64,000 nucleotides of DNA from Mycoplasmopsis opalescens ATCC 27921 (lineage in GTDB: Bacteria > Bacillota_I > Bacilli_A > Mycoplasmatales > Metamycoplasmataceae). The number at the start of each line of letters is the position of its first letter. The first letter of the stretch is position 1. A program made the translations under genes and the position numbers. Shown one piece after another: positions 22,613 to 32,493 of this stretch. Under the pieces are notes generated by a model. It had not been told where the DNA came from, did not search any database, and saw only the letters and a program-made list of their open reading frames with translations. Where the stretch lies: contig NZ_KL544019.1 in assembly GCF_000712185.1 (NCBI RefSeq), positions 12,956 through 76,955 of the forward strand. Reading direction: 5' to 3'.

Positions 22613-23628
22613 TATAATTCGTCTCCTTTACTTAATTCTAAACCGTGTTCTCTAAGCTTGTCAACAATTTCATCTAAAGATTTGCGACCTAAGTTTTTAG
22701 TTTGCTCTAATTCTTCAAAAGTCATAGAAGCAATTTCTGAAAGTTTTAATTTTCCAATTTTTTTAAGGGCATTCGAAGAGCGAACAGAAAGATTTAATTG
22801 AGCTAAATCTAAATCATTGTCTTCTTCGGTTGTTGTAATAATTTCTTCTTTTTTAAATACATCGGCAACTTTTAATTCATCAACATTTCCAACTAAACTA
22901 AAGTGTGCTACTAATATTTCGCAAGCTTGTTTAATTGCAGCTTTAGCAGTAATTGAACCATTAGTTCTAACATTGAAAATTAATTTTTCTTCTACTTTAG
23001 CTGAACCAGTATTTAATTCTGTAACTTGGTAATTTACATTTTCAACTGGTGAAAAGTTACTATCAGTTGCAATAAATAAGCCTTTTTTAATTTTTGTGGT
23101 GATTTTAGAAGTAAATAAAGCTGGGTTTGCAATTAATTTTTTGTTTTCTTCATTTGAAATAAAACCGCGACCTGAACGAAGATATAATTCAACATTAAGC
23201 GACCCTTTTGACGAAACGTTTGCAATTTCTAGGGTTTTATTGATAATTTCTACACTTGAATTGTTAATTTCAATTGAACGAGAAGTTACTAAGCCGGCTT
23301 CATCAACCTTAATTGTGGCTTTAACAATTTCGTCATCGCTAACTAATTCAGGATCGTATTGGAATTTAACTTTTCTTAGGTTCATAATAAGAGTTGTAAC
23401 GTCCTCAACTACACCAGGTATAGTTTGGAATTCATGGTCAACTCCTTCAATTTTGATAGCAAATAATGCTAATGATGAAATGTTTGACAATAATTCACGT
23501 CTTAATGCTACAGCAATAGTTTGTCCATGCCCTCTTTCAAGAGGTTGTAATACAAAAGTTGCTTCGTCATCTGCATGACGTGAATTGCTTTTAATTTCGG
23601 TATATTCTAATTTTGCCATTTGTTCCAT
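22612..23628 (-). CDS. rpoA: RNA polymerase alpha subunit
   Basis: 338 residues, full length. The N-terminal dimerisation domain contains LERGHGQTIAVALRRELL and PGVVEDVTTLIMNLRKV. After an acidic linker (EEIITTTEEDNDLDL) comes the C-terminal domain with helix-hairpin-helix KKIGKLKLSEIASM and NLGRKSLDEIVDKL, which binds UP elements and activators. Two in-frame ATGs lie at the start; the first has the better-spaced AGGAG. Between rpsK and rplQ, as in most bacteria. Confidence 0.97.
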   Translation of the reverse strand: MEQMAKLEYTEIKSNSRHADDEATFVLQPLERGHGQTIAVALRRELLSNISSLALFAIKIEGVDHEFQTIPGVVEDVTTLIMNLRKVKFQYDPELVSDDEIVKATIKVDEAGLVTSRSIEINNSSVEIINKTLEIANVSSKGSLNVELYLRSGRGFISNEENKKLIANPALFTSKITTKIKKGLFIATDSNFSPVENVNYQVTELNTGSAKVEEKLIFNVRTNGSITAKAAIKQACEILVAHFSLVGNVDELKVADVFKKEEIITTTEEDNDLDLAQLNLSVRSSNALKKIGKLKLSEIASMTFEELEQTKNLGRKSLDEIVDKLREHGLELSKGDEL

Positions 23629-23646
23629 GATTAGAAATCTCCTTTA

Positions 23647-24033
23647 TTATTTTCTTGCTTTTTCACGTTTAAGAATTCTTTTTGGAGGTCTTGTTCCGTT
23701 GTGTGGAACTGGAGTAACATCTTTAATTTCAGTAATTGTAATACCTGAAACTTCGATTTGTTTACGAGCAGCATCTTTGCCAGCTCCTAAACCTTTAATT
23801 TCCACTCTAACAGATTTCATACCTCTTTCTTTAGCTGCTTCAGTAGCTGCTTGTGCAGCTAAACCTGCTGCATAAGGTGTTTTCTTCTTTGTGCCTTTGT
23901 AACCAATTGCTCCAGCTGAGCTTCAAGCAACTACATTACCTTGTTCGTCTGTAAATGAAATAATTGTGTTTTGATTTGTTGAATGAATGTGTGCAATTCC
24001 TGTAACAACAACTTTCTTTTTAGCTTTAGCCAT
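23647..24033 (-). CDS. rpsK: 30S ribosomal protein S11
   Basis: 128 residues. Readable only with a TGA-Trp in [18 protein letters not shown], the conserved S11 segment; the C-terminus is [20 protein letters not shown]. It binds the 16S platform. It starts at an ATG with AGGAA upstream and follows rpsM after a 70-bp gap containing a palindromic repeat. Confidence 0.96.
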
Positions 24034-24057
24034 ATGATAATTTCCTTCCTAAATTTT

Positions 24058-24088
24058 CTAATAATACTGTACTATAGTACTTTTAATA
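24058..24088. repeat. CTGTA-N-TACAG palindromic repeat inside the ribosomal operon
   Basis: CTAATAATACTGTACTATAG followed by TACTTTTAATA, in the rpsM-rpsK gap. Confidence 0.6.
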
Positions 24089-24103
24089 AAAAATGATTAT
24101 GAA

Positions 24104-24475
24104 TTATCTAGTTGATTTCTTGCCAGCTACAGTCTTACGAGGACCCTTACGTGTACGAGCATTCTTTTGAGTAACTTGACCACGAACAGGTAAACCTTTA
24201 CGGTGGCGAATTCCACGGTAGCATTTAATTTCCATTAATCTCTTAATGTTTAATTGAACCTCACGGTGTAATTCACCTTCTGTAGTATATTCTTTAGCTG
24301 CGTCACGAATTGCTGATAATTGCTCTTCACTTAAATCTTTAACACGAATATTTTCATCTATTTTTGCTGTTGCACAAATTTCTTTAGCTGTTGCTAAACC
24401 AATTCCGTAAATGTATGTTAATGAGATAACAACACGTTTGTTGTTAGGTATTTCAATATTTAAAATTCTAGCCAT
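24104..24475 (-). CDS. rpsM: 30S ribosomal protein S13
   Basis: 123 residues. It begins [25 protein letters not shown], typical of S13, and ends with [16 protein letters not shown] and [13 protein letters not shown], the 16S/tRNA-contacting tail. Downstream of rpmJ with normal spacing. Confidence 0.97.
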   Translation of the reverse strand: MARILNIEIPNNKRVVISLTYIYGIGLATAKEICATAKIDENIRVKDLSEEQLSAIRDAAKEYTTEGELHREVQLNIKRLMEIKCYRGIRHRKGLPVRGQVTQKNARTRKGPRKTVAGKKSTR

Positions 24476-24480
24476 CTTAA

Positions 24481-24594
24481 TTATCCTTGTCTTTGTTTAT
24501 GTTTTGGAATTGAACAGATAATTCTGATAATTCCTTTACGTTTAATAACACGACAGTCTTTGCACATTTTTTTAACACTTGCTCTAACTTTCAT
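24481..24594 (-). CDS. rpmJ: 50S ribosomal protein L36
   Basis: 37 residues. Sequence [20 protein letters not shown], then [16 protein letters not shown], is a standard zinc-type L36: the metal ligands C, C, C, H are in place. AAGGAG lies upstream. Too small to be listed by long-ORF methods, but unmistakable between infA and rpsM. Confidence 0.97.
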   Translation of the reverse strand: MKVRASVKKMCKDCRVIKRKGIIRIICSIPKHKQRQG

Positions 24595-24608
24595 AATTTC
24601 TCCTTGTG

Positions 24609-24824
24609 TTATTTATGACGATAAGTAATGCGTCCTAATGATAAGTTGTAAGGACTAATTTCCACGTCAACAACATCGCCAGGTAAAATCCTAATTTTAT
24701 TAACACGAATTTTTCCTGAGATATGAGCTTTAATAACAGCTCCATTTTCTAATTCAACTTCATATTCATCCATCGAAAAAGACTGTGTCACAGTGGCTTT
24801 TAACTTAATTGCGTCTTTAGCCAT
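24609..24824 (-). CDS. infA: Translation initiation factor IF-1
   Basis: 71 residues, one S1/OB domain: [22 protein letters not shown], then [22 protein letters not shown], then GRITYRHK. It occupies the A site during initiation. Between map and rpmJ, as in Firmicutes. Confidence 0.97.
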   Translation of the reverse strand: MAKDAIKLKATVTQSFSMDEYEVELENGAVIKAHISGKIRVNKIRILPGDVVDVEISPYNLSLGRITYRHK

Positions 24825-24832
24825 TGAATATT

Positions 24833-25582
24833 TTATATTCCTTTCGTTAAATTTACACCTTTGCCGTTTTCAATCAAAATAGTATGTTCATAGTGTGAAG
24901 TTTTTTTGCCACTTTTTGCAACAACTGTTCAACCATCACTAAGAACCTTAACTTTAGGTGAATTTTGCACAATCATTGGTTCAATACAAATTGCCATACC
25001 ATCACGTAATAATTCGCCTGTTCCTTTTTTGCCATCATTGAAAACATACGGGTCTTCGTGTAATTCATAACCAATTCCGTGCCCCGAATATTCACTAGGT
25101 GTATAAAAGCCGTATTTTTTAATCACGGCACCAACAGCTGCCGATATATCACCAACTCTAGCTCCTGGTTTAATAGCTTTTAATCCAGCTTCAAAAGACT
25201 CTTTTGCAGCTCTTATTAAAAGATCATTTTCAGGAGTAGATTTGCCAACGCTAATCGTAAATGCGCTGTCACTATTCATTCCGTCATAAATGCATCCTAT
25301 ATCAATTTTTAGCAAATCGCCATCCTTAAGAATGTAATTTCCCGGAATTCCATGAATCAGCTCTTCGTTTACGCTAGCACATAAAGTATTTTTAAAGCCA
25401 TAAAGACCTAAAAACCCTGGTTTAGCGTTACGTTTAATTATTTCATCAAAAGCGGCTGAATCTATTTCTTTTAATGAAATTCCTGGTCTTATGTAGTCAT
25501 AAAGCACTTGCTTTACCTCCGCCAAGATTTTGCATGATTTTTTCAAGGCTATAATTTCTTTTTCATTTTTGATTTTGATCAT
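24833..25582 (-). CDS. map: Methionine aminopeptidase type I
   Basis: 249 residues. It removes the initiator Met. The pita-bread fold metal ligands are visible: [15 protein letters not shown] (first and second Asp), [16 protein letters not shown] (His) and AICIEPMI (Glu); the last Glu follows a TGA-Trp. The start MIKIKNEKE has GGAGG upstream, so an upstream in-frame ATG 12 codons earlier is not used. It is the first gene of this ribosomal unit; secY and adk, which usually precede it, are absent. Confidence 0.95.
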
Positions 25583-25711
25583 ATACGCCTCCAACCATGA
25601 TGCCTGCAAAGCAAGCATGAACGTATTATATATTAAATATAAATAAAAACTACTAAATATATATAATTATGTATATATTAAAATGATAAAAAATATTGTA
25701 GATAATATTTA

Positions 25712-25740
25712 CTAAAAGCACTGTGCTACAGTATTTTGGC
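25712..25740. repeat. CTGTGCTACAG palindromic repeat
   Basis: CTAAAAGCACTGTGCTACAG followed by TATTTTGG, in the gap between rplT and map. Confidence 0.65.
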
Positions 25741-25747
25741 AGCAAAA

Positions 25748-25776
25748 TAAAAAAATAAAAGCAGCTCTTGCTGCAT
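25748..25776 (-). terminator. Terminator of infC-rpmI-rplT
   Basis: GCAGCAAGAGCTGC stem, then TTTTATTTTTTT on the minus strand, directly after rplT. Confidence 0.85.
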
Positions 25777-25780
25777 TTTA

Positions 25781-26131
25781 TTATTTAGTTTCTTTAACAA
25801 TTTGGATTAAGTTTGCGAATACTTTTGGTTCATTAATTGCTAATTCTGAAAGCATCTTACGGTTGATTGTAATGTTTGCTTTTTTAAGACCATTAATGAA
25901 TCTTGAGTAGCTAAGACCTTCTGGTCTAACAGCTGCATTAATACGTGCGATTCATAATTTACGGAAGTCTCTTTTAACTTGTTTACGATCACGGAATGCA
26001 TATGTTCATGACTTAACAACTGCTTGTTTTGCAACTTTATATCCAATTGACTTATGTCCAAAATAACCTTTAGCTAATTTTAATCATTTTTTACGTCTTG
26101 CTCTTGTAACGGTTCCGCCTTTAACTCTCAT
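25781..26131 (-). CDS. rplT: 50S ribosomal protein L20
   Basis: 116 residues. [19 protein letters not shown], then [17 protein letters not shown] and [18 protein letters not shown], are diagnostic. It contains TGA-Trp codons. In other bacteria L20 represses its own operon by binding the infC leader; a candidate leader lies upstream of infC here. AAGGAG precedes the ATG. Confidence 0.97.
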
Positions 26132-26162
26132 GTTTTCTCCTTAAAATTTATTTAGTATTTAA

Positions 26163-26351
26163 TTAAAATAAGCCTTTAAATCTCTTAAGATCTGAAGCAT
26201 GCATAGTTGTGGTTTTACGGCTTTGACGTTTTTGTTTAGTGGTTTTATTTTGGGCTAAGTGTGAACGGTAAGCTTGCTCACGCATAACTTTTCCGCTTCC
26301 TGTTACCTTAATGCGTTTTGTTAAGGCACTCTTGGTTTTCATTTTTGGCAT
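26163..26351 (-). CDS. rpmI: 50S ribosomal protein L35
   Basis: 62 residues. [20 protein letters not shown] and the C-terminal basic stretch through LKRFKGLF are the L35 pattern. Second gene of infC-rpmI-rplT, with AAGGAG upstream. Confidence 0.96.
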   Translation of the reverse strand: MPKMKTKSALTKRIKVTGSGKVMREQAYRSHLAQNKTTKQKRQSRKTTTMHASDLKRFKGLF

Positions 26352-26383
26352 ATTTTCTCCTTATAGTCAAGAAGCTAATTTTA

Positions 26384-26412
26384 CTAAAATCACTGTAATA
26401 CAGCTTTTTTAG
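26384..26412. repeat. CTGTAATACAG palindromic repeat inside the infC operon
   Basis: CTAAAATCACTGTAATACAG followed by CTTTTTTAG, between infC and rpmI. Confidence 0.65.
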
Positions 26413-26418
26413 AGACAA

Positions 26419-27051
26419 TTACTCTTCATCGTCATTGTCATCATCAGCTTCAACTTGTTCTGTCGAACGAGGTTTATCTGTCAAGTTATTAAGTTTTTTA
26501 AACTTTTGAACCTTAATTTTATTAGGCTGAATATATAAATCCAAGAAACGTTCATTTACCAAAGTCGCCTCTTTCGCGATGTCAGCTAAATCTTCAACAT
26601 GTGCATAAAATTTGTTTAAAACTTGATGCCCTAGTTCTGGACGAGCGACTTCACGACCGCGGAATTTTAAGCTAACTTTAATTCTATCGCCATCAAGCAA
26701 GAATTCTCTAGCTTTGCGTGCTTTAACCAAAATATCATTATCGCCAATCATTGCAGTTAAACGAATTTGACGGTTTTGGATAGTAGTTTGTTTTTCTTTG
26801 GCTATTTTTTGTTTCTTCTTGCGTTCATATTTAAATTTTCCGTAATTTAAAATTCTAGCAATTGGCTTTGGCTCGGTAGCAATTAAAACTAAGTCATTGC
26901 CTTCATCCTTAGCCATTTGCACAGCTTGAGTTGTAGGTAAAACTCCGATTTTATCGCCATTTGAACCAATTACAAAAACCTTAGGAAAAGGAATATCGTA
27001 ATTAACCATATGTTCAGCCGTCGGTTTACGGTTTCTATTTAATGTTTGTAT
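26419..27051 (-). CDS. infC: Translation initiation factor IF-3, probably with an AUA start codon
   Basis: 210 residues. The N-domain (IPFPKVFVIGSNGDKIGVL) and C-domain (RQIRLTAMIGDNDILVKARKA, then GDRIKVSLKFRGRE) are complete, with an acidic C-terminal tail. The first ATG (27009) has no RBS and would start 14 codons inside the conserved N-terminal part. AAGGAG lies at 27057-27062; five bases later is ATA (27051), in frame and open through a basic NRNRKPTAEHM segment. IF-3 genes are known to use rare AUU-type starts that IF-3 itself discriminates against, so an AUA (or the adjacent AUC) start is plausible. Confidence 0.9.
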   Translation of the reverse strand: MQTLNRNRKPTAEHMVNYDIPFPKVFVIGSNGDKIGVLPTTQAVQMAKDEGNDLVLIATEPKPIARILNYGKFKYERKKKQKIAKEKQTTIQNRQIRLTAMIGDNDILVKARKAREFLLDGDRIKVSLKFRGREVARPELGHQVLNKFYAHVEDLADIAKEATLVNERFLDLYIQPNKIKVQKFKKLNNLTDKPRSTEQVEADDDNDDEE

Positions 27052-27200
27052 GATAACTCCTTAAGATAAATAATAAAGAAAAGTGGATTTCCACTTCTGA
27101 CTACTATTAAAAATATGTTTTAATTGTAGCTAGAAACCCAAGGCTATTGGCCATCAGGTGAGAAATAAATCTACTTTCTGCAATTAAAAATTGCTTTTAT
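27052..27200 (-). promoter_or_regulatory. Structured infC leader, possible L20-type autoregulatory element
   Basis: The 150-base leader contains a compact hairpin AAGTGG-AAAT-CCACTT followed by TTCTTTATT (27081-27096 and downstream on the minus strand) and an upstream G/C-richer segment (CTCACCTGATGGCCAATAGC). A hairpin plus T-rich tail shortly before the RBS fits attenuation or L20-binding leaders known upstream of infC. Identity as an L20 leader is inferred from position. Confidence 0.5.
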
Positions 27201-27285
27201 ATTTTAACACTAAAATAAAAAAATACATATATTAATATGTAATTTATAAAAATATTTTGATTTATTTTTTTTATTTTATTCTTTA

Positions 27286-27315
27286 CCTAAAAACGCTGCA
27301 CTACAGTTATTTAAG
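27286..27315. repeat. CTGCACTACAG palindromic repeat
   Basis: CCTAAAAACGCTGCACTACA followed by GTTATTTAAG, downstream of the lipoprotein at 27.3 kb. Confidence 0.6.
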
Positions 27316-27336
27316 TAAAAGCAAAAACAAAATATT

Positions 27337-27927
27337 TTAACCATAGATACCAAAATCATCCAAAATAAATGGATAAGCTGAAATAATATCTTTGTCTTTA
27401 TTGGTTGAAACTAATGTTATATGTTTATGTCTTTCTATGCTATAAAATAATGTTTCCGATTTCCATATATTTTTAGAATTAATAAAACTTTTATTTAATT
27501 TCTTAGATTTTATTTTAATGTGCATCTTATAGGTTTTATCAGCAAAATTTTCATCACTTAATGATTCTAAAGAAATTAAATATTTATCATTGAGTTTTTT
27601 ATCTTTGAATACAGGTTTTAACAAATTGCGAACAAATAAATAGTCGGCAGTAAAAGATGATTTTTGACTGTTTTTGGGAGCATTTTTTTCAGTTATTACA
27701 CTACCGTTTTTATCTTTAATTGCTCCTTGTTTAATTAACTTCAACATGTCTTGATATTCATTATCCAAAATCGATTGATTTTCATCAATTTCAAAAATAA
27801 AATCTTTACCATATTCTAATTTTTCAGTGAAATTTTTAACTGCAACTTGATCCTCGCAAGATGCAGAACACAATAAAGCTGTTGAAGTCATAATTGACGA
27901 ACTGAATAAAATTAAGCTTTTTTTCAT
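27337..27927 (-). CDS. Lipoprotein of unknown function
   Basis: 196 residues. Signal peptide with lipobox ending at Cys24 (LLCSASC). The mature part is Lys/Asn-rich with no recognised domain; FTEKLEYGKDFIFEIDENQS resembles the post-lipobox region of other short mycoplasma lipoproteins. It begins 2 bases after the tmcAL stop, so it is probably co-transcribed. Surface location is inferred from the lipobox. Confidence 0.75.
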   Translation of the reverse strand: MKKSLILFSSSIMTSTALLCSASCEDQVAVKNFTEKLEYGKDFIFEIDENQSILDNEYQDMLKLIKQGAIKDKNGSVITEKNAPKNSQKSSFTADYLFVRNLLKPVFKDKKLNDKYLISLESLSDENFADKTYKMHIKIKSKKLNKSFINSKNIWKSETLFYSIERHKHITLVSTNKDKDIISAYPFILDDFGIYG

Positions 27928-27929
27928 TA

Positions 27930-28841
27930 TTAACCTTCTACTAATTCACCTGCTCTAAAGACGATTCAGGCGAATATACGTTTAATTCTGCTTGTTGTAT
28001 ACCTTTTAGATGTACAAGCTTCAATAAACGAATCATAATTATTATTTAAATAACTTTGCTTAATAAGCAAATTTTCAATTCCTTCACTAATTAAAGGAAT
28101 TGAAAATAGTTTTTCCTTTTGTATATTCTGTATTATTTTACAAAAATATTTATATTTTTTCTCAATAAAGTATGTTCTTTTTAGAGTTATTGGGCTAAAT
28201 TTTTCAATTGATTTTTTATCTTTAATTAATTTTCTTAAATAAGTTGCTGAAGCGTATTTTCCTTTTACATTATTATCATGAAAGTTTACATTTCTTTTTA
28301 TTGAATAAACCCTAATTGGTAAATCATTGTTAACAATATGTTTAATATATTCAAAACCTAAAATATCATTTGGCAATGTATAGTTTTTGCCCGTCAATTC
28401 CATTAATGTATTAGCAAATGCAGCCGGATAACTCATTCCTTTATTTTTTATATGCTTTTTAAAAACTGAATTAAATAAATTTTCATTATTTTTTAAAAAA
28501 AGTGCTAACTCTTTTTTTTGTTTAATATTATTATCTTCACTACCAAAAATTAGTTTATCAATTTTATGCTTATAAAGGCTGTCTACAGCATTTTTAGCAA
28601 AAATGTGCGCAGCTTGAACACTTTGCTCAAAACTTAATTTTATAACTTTATCAGCGCCATAGGCTAAAGCATATTTTTTTCTTTGAGCAAAAGAGATCAC
28701 ATTATATTCTCCCCGTTGAGAAAATTTACCAGTTAAAAGAACAATTATTTTATCGTTTGGAAAACGTTTTTTAACATATTTCAATAACCTTATATGCCCA
28801 TTATGAAAAGGATTAAATTCAGCAATAATTCCAACAGCCAT
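27930..28841 (-). CDS. tmcAL: tRNA(Met) cytidine acetate ligase (YlbM/UPF0348)
   Basis: 303 residues. A nucleotidyltransferase-fold enzyme that, in Bacillus, acetylates C34 of elongator tRNA-Met using acetate and ATP. The N-terminus GIIAEFNPFHNGHIRLL carries the HxGH-type nucleotide site; GKFSQRGE and LSFEQSVQAA follow, as in the family, and LIFGSEDNN and SATYLRKLI are further signatures. A TGA-Trp lies near the end, so the frame runs past it to TAA at 27930. The family is often longer in Firmicutes (about 390-420), so the C-terminal part is reduced here. Confidence 0.88.
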
Positions 28842-28888
28842 CTATCCTCCTTGCTTTAACTTATTTTAAAACAAAGAATATTTTTTAA

Positions 28889-28911
28889 TAAAAAAAGCTA
28901 TTAATATAGCT
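28889..28911 (-). terminator. Terminator of pepF
   Basis: AGCTAT-ATTA-ATAGCT followed by T7 on the minus strand, 8 bases past the pepF stop. Confidence 0.8.
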
Positions 28912-28918
28912 CTTTATA

Positions 28919-30745
28919 TTAATTAATTTTAAAAAGTTTTTTTCCTATTTCAATATATTTATCGATTAATCCATTAATGTAATTAAAACCAATTTCATAG
29001 AATTTATCGCTTGATAAATCAACACCAATACTTTCTAAAATCTTAATTGGAAAGTCTCTGCATCCGCTACTTAAAAAGTTTTCAATGTAATATTGTAAGT
29101 ATTCTTTACCTTTATCTAAATAATTTTGGTAGAAGTAGTTTGCGACCAATTGCCCTATAGCATACTTATAAACGTAAAACCCATAGTAATAATGAGGCAC
29201 ATAAATGCAACCAAATTGATCATCTTTATTATATTTTGGATACTTAATTGAATATTTTTTAAGCGCTTCAAAGTAAATTTTAGCTAATGAATCGTATGAA
29301 GGCGAAGCTTCACCCTTAGCAATTGCATTATATAAATCATATTCATAGTTAGCTCATTTAACTTGACGTGAAACTGTCCCAAAAAAGCCATCAATCATTG
29401 ATTGTAAAATTTTGAACTTAAATTTATCATCATTAGATGTTTTTAATAAGTAATCAAAAAGCATTTGTTCATTAAAGATAGAAGCAATTTCTGCTAAGAA
29501 AATTGGATATTTTGATAGCTCAATCGGATTATTTTTGTCACTATAATAAGAATGCATAGAATGCCCAAGTTCATGTGCTAAGGTTTCAACTGATGAAAGC
29601 TGGTCATTTCAGTTCATTAAAATATATTTTTTATCTAGCCCATAACTTTCACCGATTGAGTAGGCACCTGAACGTTTGTTATCAATAGTCATATAATCTA
29701 CTCAATTTGTGTCGAAAGCTTCTTTAATTTTTCTGTAGTATTCATCACCATAAGGTTTAAATGCTTCAAGAATAATTTTTTGTGCGTCTTCAACACTAAA
29801 GGTATTTTTAATTTTGACTAATTCACGTGCACCATCGTATTTTTTGTCAAATTTTTCTTTATATTTTGCTTCATAAAATTTCTTATGTCACTTGCTATAT
29901 TTGGCTGTTGCGTGTTTTAGAGAAGCTACTTTTTCAAATAGTTTTTGTAAAATTTTATCGTCGACACGATCACTAAAAGTTAACATTTCAACGGCGGAAT
30001 TATATTTTCTGATTTTTGCTTCCTGCACAATTGTTTGAAAATGTTGGAAAAGTAAACTAGCTAAAGATGCCTTATGGTTCAAGTATGCCTTTTTCTTGTT
30101 TTTTATTGTGCCATGACGAACATTTTTATCATCACTCTTTGAATATTTTTCCAAAACAGCAGGTGAAAGGTTGATTTTTTTGCCTTTTTTGTCAGTCACA
30201 AAACCATAATCTAATTCACTATCGGTAATAAGCGAGAAAACTTCATGAAAATCTGCATCAGCAATCGATGTTTTAACTAAATATTCTTCGATTTCATCAC
30301 TTAATTTATGCTTAATACTTAATTCAAGCATCTCAATACCGTTACGATAATTTTTCATTCTTTCATCATTTTTTCAAACTCTTAGTTTATCGATATTTTT
30401 AACTAATCTTACATGCTCAGAGCCTAATTCATCAGATAGTTTTTGGTTTAAAAATGAAAAATCATAGCTAAGCTTATTGTATTTTTCACTAGTTAATTCA
30501 CGGTTTAAATTGTTAGAAATATAGTTGGAAATTTTATTTGTAATAATTTCTATTTCACTGTTTAACTTCAAGTCGGCTAAATAAGCATCAAGAGTCTCAT
30601 ATTTACTATCTTTATTTGCAATTGCTACACGCATTTTCGCTTCATAAAGAGCTATTCAATCTTCAATTTTTTTACCTTCTAAAATGCTTTCTAAGTCAAA
30701 TTGATATTTAGTTGGTACTTCTTTCAGGTTTTTATATTGTTTCAT
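28919..30745 (-). CDS. pepF: M3-family oligoendopeptidase F
   Basis: 608 residues, normal for PepF, with many TGA-Trp codons. A zinc metallopeptidase that cleaves imported oligopeptides in the cytosol. The HELGH zinc motif ([16 protein letters not shown]) is near residue 390, and the downstream Glu region [11 protein letters not shown] supplies the third ligand. [19 protein letters not shown] near the C-terminus is the M3 substrate-cleft segment. ATG with AAGGAG upstream; monocistronic. Confidence 0.94.
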
Positions 30746-30759
30746 TTTACTCCTTTTGT

Positions 30760-30792
30760 ACCTAAAATGACTGTAATACAGCGCTTTTAGGT
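30760..30792. repeat. CTGTAATACAG palindromic repeat upstream of pepF
   Basis: ACCTAAAATGACTGTAATAC, then AGCGCTTTTAGGT: both outer arms (ACCTAAAA / TTTTAGGT) pair exactly. Confidence 0.75.
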
Positions 30793-30988
30793 AAATTTAT
30801 TTTTAATAAATATGTTTCAATTTATTATAATTATTATTATAATTCTAAAATGCTTATGACTGTATTAAAAAATGAACATTATAAGAGTAAATTTATTCTC
30901 TTAAATTACAATGATGACAAGAATCCCTTGTTAGATTTTTTTGTTATTGAATATAGTCAAAATATCTACGATTTAGCCTCCCTGATGA

Positions 30989-31028
30989 CTAAATAAACGG
31001 GACTAAAAAGTCCATTTCGTTTATTTAG
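30989..31028 (+). promoter_or_regulatory. Hairpin in the potA leader
   Basis: Outer arms CTAAATAAACG / CGTTTATTTAG enclose a second stem GGACTAAAAAGTCC. There is no T-run after it, so it is more likely a leader structure than a plain terminator. Confidence 0.5.
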
Positions 31029-31103
31029 TATTCTTGTTTTATAAAATTAAAATTTAAGATTTTATCTTAACAATAATAATTTATATTTTGAAATGGAGAC
31101 GAT

Positions 31104-32483
31104 ATGAATGTAAACACAAATCGTAGAACTAATGTAATCGAACTTCGGGATGTAGTCAAGGAATTCGATGGCAAAGTTGTCTTGAATAACATTAATTTAA
31201 AAATAAAAAAAGGTGAATTCGTTACTCTTTTAGGTGCTAGTGGATCAGGTAAAACAACAATTTTACGTATGATTGCAGGTTTTGAAAGAGTTACTCGTGG
31301 CGAATTGCATTTTAATGGTCGCGATATTAAGGATTTGCCACCATACAAGCGTGATTTGAGCACTATCTTCCAAGATTATGCACTCTTTCCGTTTTTAAAT
31401 GTTGAAAGAAATATTCGTTATGGCCTAAATTTAGTTCGTGTACCAAAAGAAAATATTAATCCTTTACACATCGAGAAATTAGAGCAATTGCAAAAAAAAT
31501 GAGAAATTGAAGCTATGAATCAAATGCGTAAGCTTGACTCTATTCAAGAACAATTTGAAAAAGAAATGAAAAGCTTAAAGCCAAATACACGCCAATATAA
31601 AAAACGTCAAAAATGATTGGATAAAAGTGACTTCAACTATTCTTGATGAGAAAATTATGTTGATTTTAAAACTAAAGCATATGAAAGAAGATGTTTAACT
31701 CGCAAAATGACTTCAAAAGAAATGGACGCTGAAGTTGATAAAATCGTCAAATTGGTTGGCCTTGAAGGCAGCGAAAACAAACAAATTAGTGAGCTTTCAG
31801 GAGGAATGAAGCAACGTGTTGCTTTAGCTAGAAGCTTAATCTTAAAACCGTCTATTCTCTTGCTTGATGAACCTTTAAGCGCCTTGGACGCTAAAATTAG
31901 ACAAAAAATGCAGGTTTTATTGCGTTCGCTACAACAGCAGCTTGGATTAACTTTTATCTTTGTAACTCATGACCAAGATGAAGCTTTAGAATTATCTGAT
32001 CGAATTGCAATTATGCGTGATGGTAGAATTGAACAATTCGATACACCAAAAAATATTTATGACTACCCAGTTAATAAGTGAGTAGCTAATTTTATTGGAG
32101 CAAGTAATATTTATAGTGGTACATTTTTAGAAGATGGCGAAATTAGAGTGCTTTCTCACACTTTTAAAACAATCCATGAAGAGGAAGAATTTAAAATTAA
32201 TCAAGAAGTTGATGTGTTAATTCGCCCTGAAGATATCGATATTATTTTAAGCAGCGACAGCCGTAAAAAAGGTACATTAAAAGGTAAAATCATTAATATC
32301 ACATACCGTGGAAGCTACTACTATATTAAAGTTGAATTAAAAGATGGTAATACAATTTTAGTTGAAACAGCTAAAAAATTCGAACTTAATGACCGCGTTT
32401 CTCTTTCATGAACTATTGACTCAATTCACATAATGCATAAAGATACTAAATGGGATTATTCAGCTGATGAATCTCAAAAATAA
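31104..32483 (+). CDS. potA: Spermidine/putrescine ABC transporter ATPase with a large insertion
   Basis: 459 residues, longer than usual PotA (about 370). Walker [10 protein letters not shown] is at 44-52, the Q-loop is [10 protein letters not shown], the signature [14 protein letters not shown] is near 231, followed by Walker B ILLLDEP and H-loop FVTHDQDEA; the C-terminal TOBE-like domain follows residue 360. Between Q-loop and signature, about residues 125-200 are a Lys/Gln/Glu-rich, Trp-containing insertion in the helical subdomain. It powers polyamine import with PotB, PotC and PotD encoded next. ATG with GGAGA; start of the operon. Confidence 0.93.
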
Positions 32484-32493
32484 ATTAAGTGTC

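Larger units (their letters stand above)
30746..31103. other. Divergent promoter region between pepF and potA with several hairpins
   Basis: No gene. Contents: a palindromic repeat (30760-30792), hairpin AAGAG...CTCTT (30883-30902), hairpin ACAAG-AATCC-CTTGT with T7 (30917-30942), and a long hairpin (30989-31028). Together they look like a structured 5' leader for potABCD. Confidence 0.5.

Noticed and set aside
22595-23875. Several plus-strand open frames opposite rplQ, rpoA and rpsK
   Set aside because: All antisense to essential genes; Ser/Ile/Asn-rich composition of reverse-complement shadows.
25840-26061. 73-codon minus-strand frame in the rplT region
   Set aside because: It is out of frame with L20, which reads clearly through the same bases once TGA is Trp.
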